Under the pieces are notes generated by a model, which was not told the origin of the DNA, searched no databases, and saw nothing but the letters and a program-made list of their open reading frames with translations. Positions 1 through 12,000 of a DNA stretch of 64,000 nt are shown piece after piece. Position 1 is the stretch's first letter. Each line of letters begins with the position of its first letter. The translations under genes were made by a program, and so were the position numbers. Origin of the DNA: Chlorophyllum brunneum (Eukaryota > Basidiomycota > Agaricomycetes > Agaricales > Agaricaceae); NCBI GenBank assembly GCA_963576785.1, contig OY756139.1, positions 1,984,001 to 2,048,000 on the forward strand, read 5' to 3'.

Positions 1-3000
1 TTGAGGCCGCGGTTCACGCCGTTGCGGAGGCCTTCTCCACCGCGTGGGAAGCCCATGCAGTGGACATCATGATCACTCGCCGCTCTAAGCCCTGGTGGAA
101 CCAGGAATGCCACGAAACTTTCGGGAGATATCGTGAAACTCGTTCTCACGATGATTACTCTGATTTTAGACGTGCTAAGAAGCGCGCAAAGCGCAACTTC
201 TTTGATGCTCGCATCGAGGAGATTGCTTCTACAAACAAGCGACCGTGGGACCTTATGGAATGGGTCCAAAAGCGGAAGCTTCCACCCTGCGAGGCTATCC
301 AGTTCAATGGAGAGCCGTGCCACGTGCTCCCGGATCTCTGGGATGCACTCCACAATACCTACAACTTGGCTTCTGGCCGAGCTGTAGATGTTTCTGTTCT
401 TGATCCACTGCCAAGCCTTACGGTGCGGGAGTGGGTCCAATTCTCAGCCTTAGAGCTGATGGATGCCCTTAGTGCATGCTCGGGTGTGTCCGCCCCAGGG
501 CCGGACCATGTAACATGGACCCACCTCAAAGAGATCACCGAGGACCCCGATGTCCTTCGGCTATTCATCGGGATAGCCAATGCCTGCATGAGTGTGGGTC
601 ATTGGCCGTCTCACTTTAAGGAAAGCTTGTCGGTTATCATACCGAAGCCGGGCAAGCCGTCCTACTCAACACCCAAGGCGTTCAGACCCATTGTGCTCTT
701 GAACACCTTCAGTAAACTCATCGAGAAGATGGTCTCGAATCGCCTCCAGTTTGACTCTGTCAAGCATGGAGTTTTTCATCCAAATCAGCTCGGTGGTATC
801 CGTCAGAGGTCCACTGATGATGCTGGGATGCTCCTAACCCACATCGTTCGCGCGGGGTGGGCCAAGGGCCTCAAGACTAGCGTTGTCGCGTTCGACATTG
901 CTTAGTTCTTTCCTTCGCTCAACCACTCTATGTTGTTGGCGATTTTACGGAAGCAAGGATTCGACCCCTGTGTGGGCAGATTCTTTGCCTCTTATTTGGT
1001 TGGCCGCTCTACGCAATATGCGTGGGGGGACCACAAGTCTGATCTCAGGCAGGCGGACGTTGGGGTCAGTCAGGGCTCTTCGCTCTCTCCTGTCCTCTCC
1101 GGCCTCTATCTTGCTCCCTTCATGAAGCTTTATGATAGGGAGGCAACCGCCCTTGGGAGCACCTTGCTCTCATACGTCAACGATGGCCTTGTCATCGCCC
1201 AAGCCAAGACTTGGGAACCTAATTTGGTGTGCCTCAGACAGGCATACCAGATTATTTATCGCCTGACTACGTCGTTTGGGCTTGCCGTCGAGCACGACAA
1301 GTCCGAAGTTTTTCATTTCTCCCATAAACGGGAAGACGACAACCCACCGCTGGATCTGGGGTATGCTCCCCATACCGGCGATACTCCGCTTCACCCTAAG
1401 ACCCATTGGAGGTACTTAGGCTTCTTTTTCGTCGATCGCTCTCTTACGTTTAAAGAGCACGTTTGGCATTACGCTACTAAGTCTTTGTCCATGGTCAAGG
1501 CCATGGCCATGCTTGGTAACTCTTCACGAGGCCTTCTTCCTTCCCAGAAGAGGACCCTGTACCACTCATGCGTAGTGCCCATCGCTACGTATGGGTTTCG
1601 ACTCTGGTTTTATGAAGGTGCCCATAACAAGGCCCTTCTGAAGCAACTTCACGCTATGCAGCGCAAAGCTGCATTGTGGATCACTGGTGCGTTCCGCACC
1701 AGCCCTACCAGAGGAGCTGAAGCCTTGGCTGGCCTCATCCCCATCCACCTTCATCTCAGGAAGTTAGCTGCCCGTGCCGTCCACAGGGTGGCTACGCTTT
1801 CTGATAATCACCCTGTTCGTTCCGTTATGGGGCGTCAGTATATAGGGGGTTGTGTTCCACACCCCAGATCAATCGCTCTCATGACCCCCGCCCAGGCGGG
1901 TAAGGTCAAGGGGCCGGTCACGGAGGCAAACTCTCGCTTGCCAGACTTAACGGAGATATTCGAGCCGTTTGCGCTCGAGGCGTCGCCAGGTTCTCGTCTC
2001 ATGGACCGCTTCGCAGCCCAGGTGACTTTTAAAACGTATGACGCCTCGCTCGGTGGAAACCCTGCGGGTCGTCAGGTGGATTTGCTCAACGATACCATTC
2101 GTCGGTATCGCAAGGATAGACAGGTTGTCTACGCAGCGACGGACGCAAGTCTGCCACTGGGTGGAGACTTCCAGGCAGTTTCTGCTGCCCATGTTTATAG
2201 GGGGACACGCTTGCTTCATGCAACGCATCACCCAGCTGGCAAGGTTACAGCCCCAGATGCTGAACTCTTCGCCATTCATATGGCCTTGGGGACTGCTGTC
2301 GCAGTCTCGGAGGCTGTACACATTGCGGTCTTCACAGACTCAATTGGTTCTGCCAAGCGAGCTCTTGACCCGTCCGTACACTCTGGCCAGGGATACTCCC
2401 TGGCTGTGTGTCGACTTTTGTTGGAGTAGTTCAGGAATCGTCCTGACCGCTCCCTCACTTTCTGGTCCGTTCCGTCATTGGCGAAATGGTCCATTCATCA
2501 GGGTGTGCATGTATTTGCCACCGATTTACAGGTTGCCGCTGGACGCCGTCCAGCGACATCAATTGATTCGCTGCGTAAGGTCAACGTAGCAGCTATTCAG
2601 AAGGCCTGGAAGGTCACTTTCCAGGACTCCTCTTATCGCGGTTCGAACTTCCTTGTTCTCAAGGATAGTAAGGACAAAGTTCTACAGCCGACGTACCTCC
2701 ATGGGGGTTCTTGGCTTCCTTCTTTTCCCTCTCAGTCTATTGCGACGAGAGCGAACCGTGCCATCCTCAGGCACACTCCAACCGGCGAGTATCGCTCCTG
2801 GTTCCATCCTCTAGAGCCTATTGGCTGCGGGTGTGGGGCTTCTCTGGAGACCCGCACTCATATCTTGTGCTCTTGTCCTTTGTACAAGAGACGCCATGGC
2901 CTGCCGGTCTTTATCGACCAGCTGGTTAATTTTCTTAAGCGCAATCCTTCTGCGTTCGCGTTTAAGGCCAACACACCGCTTGCGGGAGTTGGATAACGCA

Positions 3001-3310
3001 GCGCGACCCCTGCTAGCTTCCCACGTCGTTGGCGTGTGTAGAAGTTAATTGCGAATTGATGCATACTCTTCTTAGGGAGGGGAGGCAAGGGGTTGCTCTA
3101 CATATCTGGTCTAGGACTTGCGCGTTCGTGCATGTTTCCGCGACCGTTCACCCAGACTGCCTGTCGGCAGTCTAGTTCGGCCAGGGGAGAGCCTATCTTC
3201 GTATATCCTTACATTGTAGCCTACATGTCACAGTAGATACAGGTGGACTGCGATCGTGCACCACCTTAAACATGACGAATTTAAAAAATAAAAAATAAAA
3301 AATAAAAAAA
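1..3310 (+). mobile_element. LINE family A, copy A1 (start beyond window)
   Basis: Non-LTR retrotransposon copy whose start lies left of the window. It holds ORF2 from the end of the endonuclease domain onward, a 3' UTR of about 280 nt, and a periodic tail of AAAAAT units (about 3285-3310). The 3' UTR contains the family-A terminal hairpin and is nearly identical to those at 12487-12800 and 16518-16821. The tail runs straight into B1 on the minus strand, so A1 probably inserted into B1, whose 3' part would then lie left of the window. The matching left TSD is out of view. Confidence 0.9.
3..2996 (+). pseudogene. A1 ORF2: EN tail, RT, RNase H polyprotein, two nonsense codons
   Basis: The reading frame is continuous from base 3 to the TAA at 2994-2996, apart from TAG at 903-905 (a CAG Gln codon in copy A4, just after FDIA) and TAG at 2427-2429 (TGG Trp in A4). 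Visible RT motifs are APGPDHVTW, the broken FDIA(Q)FFPS block and the catalytic box, which reads YVND instead of YVDD (the Asn codon is 1179-1181). RNase H follows, with TDAS, DAELFAI and FTDSIGSAKRALD, then a Cys/His finger starting GCGCGASLETRTHIL. The GQG motif of RT block 4 reads SQG. Two stops and the lost catalytic Asp make this copy dead. Confidence 0.88.
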
Positions 3311-3311
3311 G

Positions 3312-4393
3312 AAGAATCGGTGCTTGGCAGCTGTGCGAGCCCGCCTAAATTCCCCCCAGTCACCCCGACTACGAGAGTCCTGGTACCTGGAGAAGGAGGT
3401 AGCACACGCCTTGTCCCACCAGGGACGCGTGCGGCGCGTAATCCGGATCTCCTTCGAGTGGAGTGTCCACGCGTCGGAGAAGGTGTCAGCCACGGCCAAA
3501 GCCAAGGCATCCACTTGATCCGGGGATTCTGGAGAGGGATGATCGGAGAGATCAGTCACCTTACCAATAACATGTTCCAAAAAGGCCTCCTCTTCATCAG
3601 AGCCCCTTGGTAGGACAGATTTGACAACCCCGACGTCAACGGGGGTGATGGGAAGGGTGACGGTCAGTGGAACATGATCCGAAGTGCCCTGCAGAGATAT
3701 GTCCCGATAAGGAAAGGTCCTTGATGCATCGGGAGATGAGACAAACACCAGATCAATCACCGATGGGCGGAGATCTGGGTTGTGGGAAACAAACGTCGGC
3801 CCCGGGTTGGTCGGCATAACCAAATCAAGGCCAAGATCACAGCTCATTTCCATGAGTCTATGAGCTGTCGTTCGATGATGCAGAACCTCAGGGTCCCACT
3901 CCGAAGAATGACAGTTAAAGTCCCCACTCATAAAGTCAAATGGGGGAAGAACATCAACCTTCCCATGAAGGAAGTCAATGGCAGTATGCTGATCATCTGA
4001 GTAGACGTTCAGGAAGTTAAGGGCCTTTGCATCAGTGAAGAGTGTCAGCGCCAAGATATCAGGGTGATCCACAAGGTCCCTCCTCATTGATGGCCTTAGA
4101 CATTGCAGCCGAGTGTGTACATACGCCATCACTCGGGGCAGGGATCCCTGGGTAGGGGGACGCACCACCATGAGCCAGTCAGGGTGCTTAGGTGTGCCAG
4201 TAACGTCATCCCCTTCCACGTCAGTGGTCAAGGGAGTGGTGCAGATGAACCTCCACGGAGGTTCTTGGAAAAAGAGAATGTCAAAATCATCTTTCAACTT
4301 CTCGAGCAGAGTGTCAACGTATACATAAGATTTAGCGACGTTAAACGAAAATACCCTAATGCCCTCCAGATGGTCCAGGTTGTTCCTAGACAT
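3312..4393 (-). pseudogene. B1 ORF2 fragment: APE-type endonuclease
   Basis: I place the start at the ATG at 4393-4391, which overlaps the ORF1 stop within ATGTCTAG. An upstream in-frame ATG at 4438 also exists, but it lies inside the ORF1 coding sequence. The product begins MSRNNLDHLEG. It shows the hallmarks of apurinic-like LINE endonucleases: FFQEPPW near residue 40 (catalytic Glu), GDFNCHSSEW near residue 155 (Asp/Asn) and SDHVPLTVTLP near residue 235 (catalytic Asp-His). This enzyme would nick target DNA to prime reverse transcription. The frame is open until it runs into the A1 tail near 3312. No RT is left, so the fragment cannot support movement alone. Confidence 0.85.
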
Positions 4394-6365
4394 AAGGGGG
4401 GTTATGAGGGGGGATGGGAGAGCGACAACGTCTGTCACGCACCTCTCGATAACGGGCTGTCAGCCAGGCCCGGTCGTGTTTGTGGTTCCAGAAAGCGTAC
4501 TTCCTGGAATCAGTGGGATGCTCCTTCTTGCAGTTACAACAATGAGGAGGATGGGGGCACGGTTGACCAGAAGGGGTAGCAGGAACTGGAGGCATAGCCT
4601 TCAGTTGCCCCTTACAACACAGTGCAAAAGTGCAGTGGTTAGCACGAGAGTGCGCCCCACCACAGTCGGGACATGCAGGGCCATCGGCCTTGCACCAGGA
4701 GGAGGCGTGGCCCCACTTGTAGCAGCGGGTGCACAATGACTTGTTGCAGCGAGGGTTAGCAGAGAGTATAATGCACTGCTTGTTCCCAAACATGATCTTC
4801 TTATTTAGAAGACCGAGGGCTTGGGTACCCCTCATGGAGTCCCAGATGTCAAAGAATGCCATACATGAGTCAGACGTCTTGGAGTTGCGCACCAGCCTAG
4901 GGGGACCCTTAAGGCTGATAAGAGAAGCATGCACCGACGAGGTAAGAACCTCCTCGACGTCTGCTGGGGTACACTGAACTCCGGCGGCAGAGTTCTTGAG
5001 ATACGGGACGTCGATCACACGGAGGTACAACACCGAAGATGGGAGTCCAATCCAGAAGGGGACTCCTGGAGAGGACAGACGTTCAACCAATGCCCTAAGG
5101 ATCTCAATATCCTTGGTTGTGGCGAGTTTGTTGGTGGCCATGGAGTAGCCATTGTACGTGAGCGTGGCACCTTCCACGATCAGAGAGCTTCTCCCAGCCT
5201 TCAACACCTTACAGGCCTGCTGGGTAAGAGTATGGAGACCAGCCGAGGCATTCGACTTGTCTTCATAGGAAACTAGGACCTGCTTTCACGATGGCCCAGG
5301 AATCATGAACGCTGGCTTCTTAGGGCAAGCATTCGACGAGGGAGATTGCTTTGCAGCCTCAGCTTGCAAATGAAAACTGAGGAGCTGCTCTGCAGAGAGA
5401 TGGGGGAAGGCCACTTTCAACGCAGAGAGCGGTTCTACCTCAGGTTTGGATGACGCCGGTTGTTTCGCTGCAGCCGAGTAAGCCTTCTGTCCTGGCTTGG
5501 GCTTCGAAGTGATAATAGAGGGAGGAGGTCCAGAGGGCCTCTCGTAGGGGACCTGAGGCTTTGTAGGGGCCTTAACAGGTCGGACAGGCGCCTTTCCCTT
5601 GGGGTCCATGCGCGGGCGTTTGACCGGAGTCTTCTCTGGATCCATAAGATCGTCCTCCTCCTGCACAGAAGCTCTGCGCTGGGGGGGGCCAAGGATAGAA
5701 GGTCCTGGTACCCTGGGAGGGGTAGCCGGGGGCCTATAAGTCACCACTGGGAGAGCAGGAAATGCCGAAGCGATTGAGTCCCTCAGGGAGAGAGAGTCAC
5801 TCGCCCCTGTGTAGGTTTCATGCCACATGGGGGAGGATGCGACCATCTGGACTATCTTGGATAGTCGAGAGGCGATGGGATGGAAGGACGGAGCATCCTC
5901 CTGAGGGATGAGATGTGCCGTCTTCATGAAGTTGGCCACAATCTCGAGCGACCATTGGATCACATCGGCGTCCTCTCTGGCACTAATATTAATGCCCAGG
6001 ATAGAGAGGGGGGTGGCGGTAGGCTCCTCCTGGTTGTCCTGTTCCATGTCCTCCGGAGAGGCGGGAGGAGGGGAAGACGGGGGGAGGGACGAAGCCCTGG
6101 CTTCTGCACCAGGAGCTGGGATAGGTCGAGAGGGGGTTGGGGACCCATGTCGTGACGGAGTGCATCCCCTCTGCTGAAGGGGAACTGCGGGGGCATAGGT
6201 ATCCCTGGTACTGCTACCGTAGGGGGGGATACCCAGAGAGTAAGGGCCTGGGGTGGACCTGGGGGGGGGACCGGCTGCTGCCTCAAAGGCAGTGGCCATG
6301 TCGTCATCATCTGAGGAGGCCTCACGATGGGCGCTCGTCCTCCTCCTCGAACTGCGAGTAGGCAT
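4386..6365 (-). pseudogene. B1 ORF1: gag-like protein with three zinc knuckles, one TGA
   Basis: 660 codons from ATG 6365 to TAG 4386-4388, interrupted only by TGA at 5286-5288 (about codon 360). The N-terminal half is Pro/Ser-rich and low in complexity, starting MPTRSSRRRTSAHRE. The middle carries PYERPSGPPPSIITSKPKP and a conserved FPHLSAEQLLSFHLQAEAA helix. The C-terminal third has three knuckle-like motifs: CTRCYKWGHASSWC, CPDCGGAHSRANHC and CNCKKEHPTDSRK (its last Cys is Tyr here, Cys in B2). In other LINEs such proteins bind element RNA. The same TGA occurs in B2, so it was probably already present in the source copy. Confidence 0.82.
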
Positions 6366-6450
6366 GGGGGCTAGGGGCCCGTACGGAAATCCACGCTAAG
6401 AGCGCTCACTGTCTTGGATGTGTAGGACGTTAAGAGTGTCGATGAAGGGG

Positions 6451-6464
6451 TGATCACGTGATCA
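6451..6464 (-). promoter_or_regulatory. 14-bp palindrome with CACGTG in the 5' UTR of B1
   Basis: The perfect palindrome TGATCACGTGATCA lies about 30 nt from the 5' end of the element. Its CACGTG core is the classic E-box recognised by bHLH proteins. The same site is at 18658-18671 in B2. B6 and B5 have decayed versions with CACATG and CATATG. LINE promoters are internal and 5'-proximal, so this is a plausible promoter element, but nothing beyond position and conservation supports that. Confidence 0.4.
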
Positions 6465-6493
6465 ACAGGTGGGAGTTCCGGGAAAAGAAGCGA

Positions 6494-7420
6494 TGGAACA
6501 CAACCCCCTATATACTGACGCCCCATAACGGAATGAACAGGGTGGTCCTCAGAAAGCGTAGCGACCCTGTGGACAGCACGGGCAGCCAACTTCTTGAGAT
6601 GAAGATGGATGGGGATGAGGCCAGCCAAGGCCTCAGCTCCTCCGGTAGGGCTGGTGCAGAATGCACCAGTGATCCACAATGCAGCTTTACGCTGCATGGC
6701 GTTAAGTTGCTTCAGAAGGGCCTTGTTACGGGCACCTTCATAAAACCAGAGTCGAAACCCATACGTAGCAATGGGCACTATGCATGAGCGGTACAGAGTC
6801 CTCTTCTGGGCAGGAAGAAGGCCTCGCGAAGAGTTACCAAGCATGCCCATGGCCTTGACCGTGGACAGGGACTTAGTAGTGTAATGCCGAACGTGCTCTT
6901 TGAACGTAAGAGCGCGATCGAAAAAGAAACCTAAGTACCTCCAATGGGTCTTAGGGTGAAGCGGGGTATCGCCGGTATGGGGAGCATACCCCAGATCCAG
7001 CGGTGGGTTGTCATCTCCCCGTTTATGGGAGAAATGAAAAACTTCAGACTTGTCGTGCTCAACGGCAAGCCCAAACGAAGTAGTCAGGCGATAAATAATC
7101 TGGTACGCCTGCTTTAGACACACCAAATTAGGTTCCCAAGTTTTAGCTTGGGCGATGGCAAGGCCATCGTCGACATATGAGAGCAAAGTGCTCCCAAGAG
7201 CGATTGCCTCCCTATCATAAAGTTTCATGAAGGGGGCAAGATAGAGGCCGGAGAGGACAGGAGAGAGCGAAGAGCTCTGACCGACCCCAACATCCGCCTG
7301 CCTGAGATCAGACTTGTGGTCCCCCCCTGCATATCGCATAGAGCGGCCGACCAAATAAGAGGCAAAGAATCTACCCACACAGGGGTCAAATCCTTGCTTC
7401 CGTAAAATCGCCAACAACAT
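6494..7420 (-). pseudogene. LINE A copy A2: RT fragment with intact YVDD
   Basis: Family-A RT segment, truncated at both ends. On the minus strand it runs from MLLAILRKQGFDPC (7420) through the polymerase blocks to GRQYIGGCVP, where B1 begins. The catalytic box YVDDG is encoded near 7166-7178 and is intact, but the GQG of block 4 reads GQS. The frame is open for the whole fragment. At 7420 it meets copy A3 out of order (A3 encodes a later part of ORF2), so A2 is probably a 5'-truncated insertion into A3. Confidence 0.82.
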
Positions 7421-7817
7421 ACATCATATGTCTTGTAAGTCACCTGGGTTGCGTAGCAGTCCAGGAGATGAGAACCTAGGGACACCTCGAGTGCAAAAGG
7501 CTCGAATGTCTCCGTTAAGTCTGGCAAATGAGAGTTTGCCTCTGTGACTGGCCCCTTGACCTTAACCGCCTGGGTGGGGGTCATGAGAGCGATCGATCTG
7601 GCATGTGGAATACAACCCCCTATACACTGATGCCCCATAACTGAGTGAACAGGGTGGTTCTCAGACAAGGTGGCGACCCTGTGGACAGCACAGGTAGCCA
7701 GCTTCTTGAGATGAAGATGGATGGGGAGGAGGTCAGCCAAGGCCTCAGCTCCTCCAGTAGGGCTGGTGCAGAATGCTTCAGTGATCCACAACACAAATTT
7801 ACACTGCATAGTGTTAA
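7421..7817 (-). pseudogene. LINE A copy A3: RT C-terminus to linker fragment
   Basis: A fragment of family-A ORF2 on the minus strand, running from the thumb-like region LNTMQCKFVLWITEAFCTSPTGG to ATQVTYKTYD. The frame is open. It is bounded by A2 on the left and by a tRNA-like head at 7818 on the right, so its two ends were separated by later insertions. Neither flanking TSD could be resolved inside the window. Confidence 0.78.
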
Positions 7818-7923
7818 AGTTGGCCTAATGGTCGAGTGGTTTGGGTGTAGGTTTAATTCCTACCAGGCTGCTTGGCTAGAAGGTCCTGGGTTCGAAACCT
7901 GTAGGGGGGGATTTATTCTCAAC
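7818..7923 (+). promoter_or_regulatory. M3: tRNA-like head with pol III A and B boxes
   Basis: This sequence starts AGTTGGCCTAATGG and has an A-box match TGGTCGAGTGG (7829-7839) and a perfect B-box GGTTCGAAACC (7889-7899), about 50 nt apart as in tRNAs with a longer variable arm. The same head opens modules M1 (35539) and M2 (57593), where a longer structured core follows. Here it stops at ...TTTATTCTCAAC, where the oligo-T of B8 begins. It is tRNA-derived or tRNA-like, in the manner of SINE heads. I did not fold it fully and assign no anticodon. Confidence 0.65.
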
Positions 7924-8956
7924 TTTTTTTTTTTTTTTTTTTTGAATCATGGCCTAAGGCCGATTTATTACGCAGCGCTCGAACACAGCCCGCAGCTGGA
8001 ATACAAATGAGTACTCTAGTGGGTATCTACGGAGAAGTGGTAACTACGCCCTACCAAGCAAAAGTACCGTTGCCCAAAACCAATGGTAGGAGGGATTGCA
8101 TCCTACTCCCGAGCCTGGAGGGCGAGGGGAGTGGACGCCAGAGGAGGCGAGTGGGCAGGGAGGTCCCCCAACCAGCAACCCAGTCCAAAGACCAGGCCCA
8201 GTCAGTAGGTGTTAATTCACTGTAAATGCCCGGCGGTGGAGACGTACCCAGTTACTAGCCCAGCTAGGCCCCAACTCCCTTTTACTAAGACCCAGTCCCC
8301 CAGCCATGGTCACCCTTGCCAGAGTAATTGACTGCACCATTTGTGTGGCTATCGGCATCTTCACCACACCTAGTCGCCGAAGGGGACAACTCCGTTCATA
8401 GAACTCCGAGAGTCTTCACTGGACTTTCACCAGAGTTCTCTGGCACCGGACAATAACCCACCTACCCTGAGCCAGTTATCCAATTCCCTGAGGAATGGAT
8501 GGGAAGGCGAACACCTGAGGGTTTGCTTTCAAGAACTTGACAAGGGCATCCGGTGTGGCAGGGTACCCCCAAGAGGTATCAAACTGACTACAGTTGGTAA
8601 GAATATGCACACGAGACTCGAAGGGAGCCCCGCATGGACACCAAAATGGTTCGTCCTGGAAGAACCGAGATCTATAGGCCCCGATAGGCGCATGGTTGAG
8701 TATAACCCTACACATGCGGGTGGACAGCAAGTTGGGCTCTGCTGCAGCAAAAGGCAGCCACGAACCTCCATGGAGGTAAGTGGGCTGGAGGGGCTTACCG
8801 TTGCGCCCTTCGAGAGCCATAAACTGGCTACCCGAGTAAGTAGGATCCTGGAATCGAGTGACCCAGGAATCCTGGCAGGATTTGACAACCCTCTGACGAA
8901 GGGAGTCAAGGGAGGTTTGTGGACGGGAACCCGCAGTGACCTGAAGTTTGGTGCAG
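7924..8956 (-). mobile_element. LINE family B, copy B8, 5'-truncated
   Basis: Minus-strand family-B 3' end. It comprises a 20-nt oligo-T (the complement of the A tail, 7924-7943), the B 3' UTR up to about 8475, and the C-terminal part of ORF2 up to about 8955. At 8955 the B sequence switches to family A (+) at TACTTACGCTAC. The left flank (TTATTCTCAAC) and right flank do not match, so no TSD supports a simple insertion; a rearrangement or lost flank is likely. Confidence 0.8.
8476..8955 (-). pseudogene. B8 ORF2 C-terminus (RNase H end plus Cys/His finger)
   Basis: On the minus strand the frame encodes the end of the RNase H region, then MALEGRNGKPLQPTYLHGG and a Cys/His finger (CPCGAPFESRVHILTNC), ending VPQGIG-like with TAA at 8476-8478. 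This is the normal C-terminus of family-B ORF2, as in B2 and B3. No catalytic RNase H residue remains, so the fragment has no predicted enzyme activity. Confidence 0.78.
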
Positions 8957-9072
8957 TACTGGTGTACTTACGCTACTAAGTCCCTGTCCACGGTCAAGGC
9001 CATGGGCATGCTTGGTAACTCTTCACAAGGCCTTCTTCCTATTCAGAAGAGGACTCTGTACGACATGTCTAT

Positions 9073-12000
9073 ATGGGCGGCGATTTCAATTGCCATTCTG
9101 AGCGATGGGACCCGAATTATGGCTCCCACTCAGGTACCGCGCAGTCTCTGATCTCCATCGGGACAGACATCGGTCTAGACCTCGCCCTTCCGGTCGAGCC
9201 TGGGCCTACTCACATTCCACACAATGAAGATCTTTGTCCTTCGGTCATTGATCTTGCATTTGTTCAATCGGACCTGTCTATCTCCCATAGACCCAGGTTG
9301 GATTACTCCCTTAGGGGTTCGTCAGACCACGTTCCACTGGTTCTGACATTGCCAGTCACTCCCACGATAGTGGAGACTCACAGGAAAACCCTGCCGCATG
9401 ATGGTGGCGAAGAGGTAGCCCTCTTCCTCACTGATATTATTTGGGACCTCCGTGAAGTAGCTAGACTTCCGGAACCTACCACTACTGATGAGGTTGAAGC
9501 TGCGGTTCACGCCGTGGCAGAGGCCTTTTCCACCGCGTGGGAAGCCCATGCAGTGGACATCATGATCACTCGCCGCTCTAAACCATGGTGGAACCAGGAA
9601 TGCCGCGAAACTTTCGGGAGATATCGTGAGACTCGTTCTCACGATGACTACTCTAACTTTAGACGTGCTAAGAAGCGCGCCAAGCGCAACTTCTTTGATG
9701 CTCGCATCGAGGAGATTGCTTCTACGAACAAGCGACCGTGGGACCTTATGGAATGGGTCCAAAAGCGGAAGCTTCCACCCTGCGAGGCTATCCAGTACAA
9801 TGGAGAGCCATGTCATGTGCTCCCAGATCTCTGGGATGCACTCCACAATACCTACAACTCGGCTTCTGGCCGAGCTGTGGATGTTTCCGTTCTTGATCCG
9901 CTGCCCAGCCACACGGCTCGGGAGTGGGTCCACTTTTCAGCCTTAGAGCTGATGGACGCCCTCAGCGCATGCTCGGGTGCGTCCGCCCCGGGGCCGGACC
10001 ACGTAACGTGGACCCACCTCAAGGAGATCACCGAGGACCCCGATGTCCTTTGGCTATTCATCGGGATAGCCAATGCCTGCATGAGTGTAGGTTATTGGCC
10101 GTCCCATTTCAAGGAAAGCTTGTCGGTTATTATACCAAAGCCGGGCAAGCCATCCTATTCAACGCCCAAGGCGTTCAGACCCATTGTGCTCTTGAACACC
10201 TTCGGTAAGCTCATCGAGAAGATGATCTCGAACCGCCTCCAGTTTGACTCTGTCAAACATGGAGTTTTTCATCCAAATCAGCTCGGTGGTATCCGTCAGA
10301 GGTCCACTGATGATGCTGGGATGCTCCTAACCCACATCGTTCGCGCGGGGTGGGCCAAGGGCCTCAAGACTAGTGTTGTCGCTTTTGACATCGCTCAGTT
10401 CTTTCCTTCGCTCAACCACTCTATGTTGTTGGCGATTCTACGGAAGCAAGGATTCGACCCCTGTGTGGGTAGATTCTTTGCCTCTTACTTGATTGGCCGC
10501 TCTACGCAGTATGCGTGGGGGGACCACAAGTCTGATCTCAGACAGGCGGACGTTGGGGTCGGTCAGGGCTCTTCGCTCTCTCCTGTCCTCTCTGGTCTCT
10601 ATCTTGCCCCCTTCATGAAGCTTTATGACAGGGAGGCAATCGTTCTTGGGAGCACCCTGCTCTCATACGTCGATGATGGCCTCGTCATCGCCCAAGCTAA
10701 AACCTGGGAACCTAATTTGGTGTGCCTCAAGCAGGCATACCAGGTTATTTATCGCCTGACTACTGCGTTTGGGCTTGCCGTCGAGCACGACAAGTCTGAA
10801 GTCTTTCATTTCTCCCGTAAACGGGGAGACGACAACCCTCCGCTGGATTTGGGGTATGCTCCCCATACCGGCGATACTCCGCTTCGCCCCAAGACCCATT
10901 GGAGGTACTTGGGTTTCTTCTTCGATTGCGCTCTTACGTTTAAGGAGCACGTTCGGCATTACGCTACTAAGTCTCTGTCCACGGTCAAGGCCATGGGCAT
11001 GCTTGGTAACTCTTCGCGAGGCCTTCTTCCTATTCAGAAGAGGACTCTGTACCGCTCGTGCGTAGTGCCTATCGCTACGTATGGGTTCCGACTCTGGTTT
11101 TATGAAGGGGCCCGTAACAAGGCCCTTCTGAAACAACTCAACACTATGCAACGTAAGGCTGCACTGTGGATCACTGGTGCATTTCGCACCAGTCCTACCG
11201 GAGGAGCTGAGGCCTTAGCTGGCCTCATCCCCATCCATCTTCATCTCAGGAAGTTAGCTGCCCGTGCTGTCCACAGGGTGGCTACGCTTTCCGACAATCA
11301 CCCTGTTCATTCCGTTATGGGGCGTCAGTATATAGGGGGTTGTGTTCCACACCCCAGATCGATCGCTCTTATGACCCCCACCCAGGCGGGTAAGGTCAAG
11401 GGGCCGGTCACGGAGGCAAACTCTCGTTTGCCAGACCTAACGGAGACGTTCGAGCCGTTTGCGCTCGAGGCATCCCCAGGTTCTCGTCTCTTGGACCGGT
11501 TCTCGGCCCAAGTGACTTACAAGACGTATGACGCCTCGCTCGGTGGAAACCCTGCGGGTCGCCAGGTGGATTTGCTCAACGATACCCTTCGTGGGTATCG
11601 TGAGGATAGACAGGTTGTCTACGCAGCGACGGACGCAAGTCTACCGCTGGTGGGGGACTTCCAGGCAGTTTCTGCTGCCCACGTTTATAGGGGGACACGC
11701 TTGCTTCGTGCGATGCGTCACCCAGCCGGCAAGGTTACAGCCCCAGATGCTGAACTGTTCGCCATCCGTATGGCTTTGGGGACTGCCGCGGCAGTCTCTG
11801 AGGCTGTGCACATTGCGGTCTTTACGGACTCGATTGGTTCTGCCAAGCGAGCTCTTGACCCGTCCGTACACTCAAGCCAGGGTCATTCCCTGACGGTGTG
11901 TCGTCTGTTGTTGGATTGGTTCAGGGATCGCCCTGACCGCTCCCTCACCTTCTGGTCCGTTCCGTCATCAGCGAAATGGTCCATTCATCATGGTGTGCAT

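Larger units (their letters stand above)
3312..6493 (-). mobile_element. LINE family B, copy B1, intact 5' end, 3' side cut by A1
   Basis: Family-B element on the minus strand. Its 5' end, CATCGCTTCTTTTCCCGG, lies at about 6478-6496 and matches the starts of B2, B5 and B6. A 5' UTR of about 120 nt, complete ORF1 and the EN part of ORF2 follow, and the copy stops at the tail of A1. The protein sequences of B1 and B2 differ at only a few positions, so the two are recent relatives in inverted orientation. The 5' side abuts the A2 sequence GGTTGTGTTCCA, so B1 probably inserted into A2; the other flank is outside the window. Confidence 0.85.
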
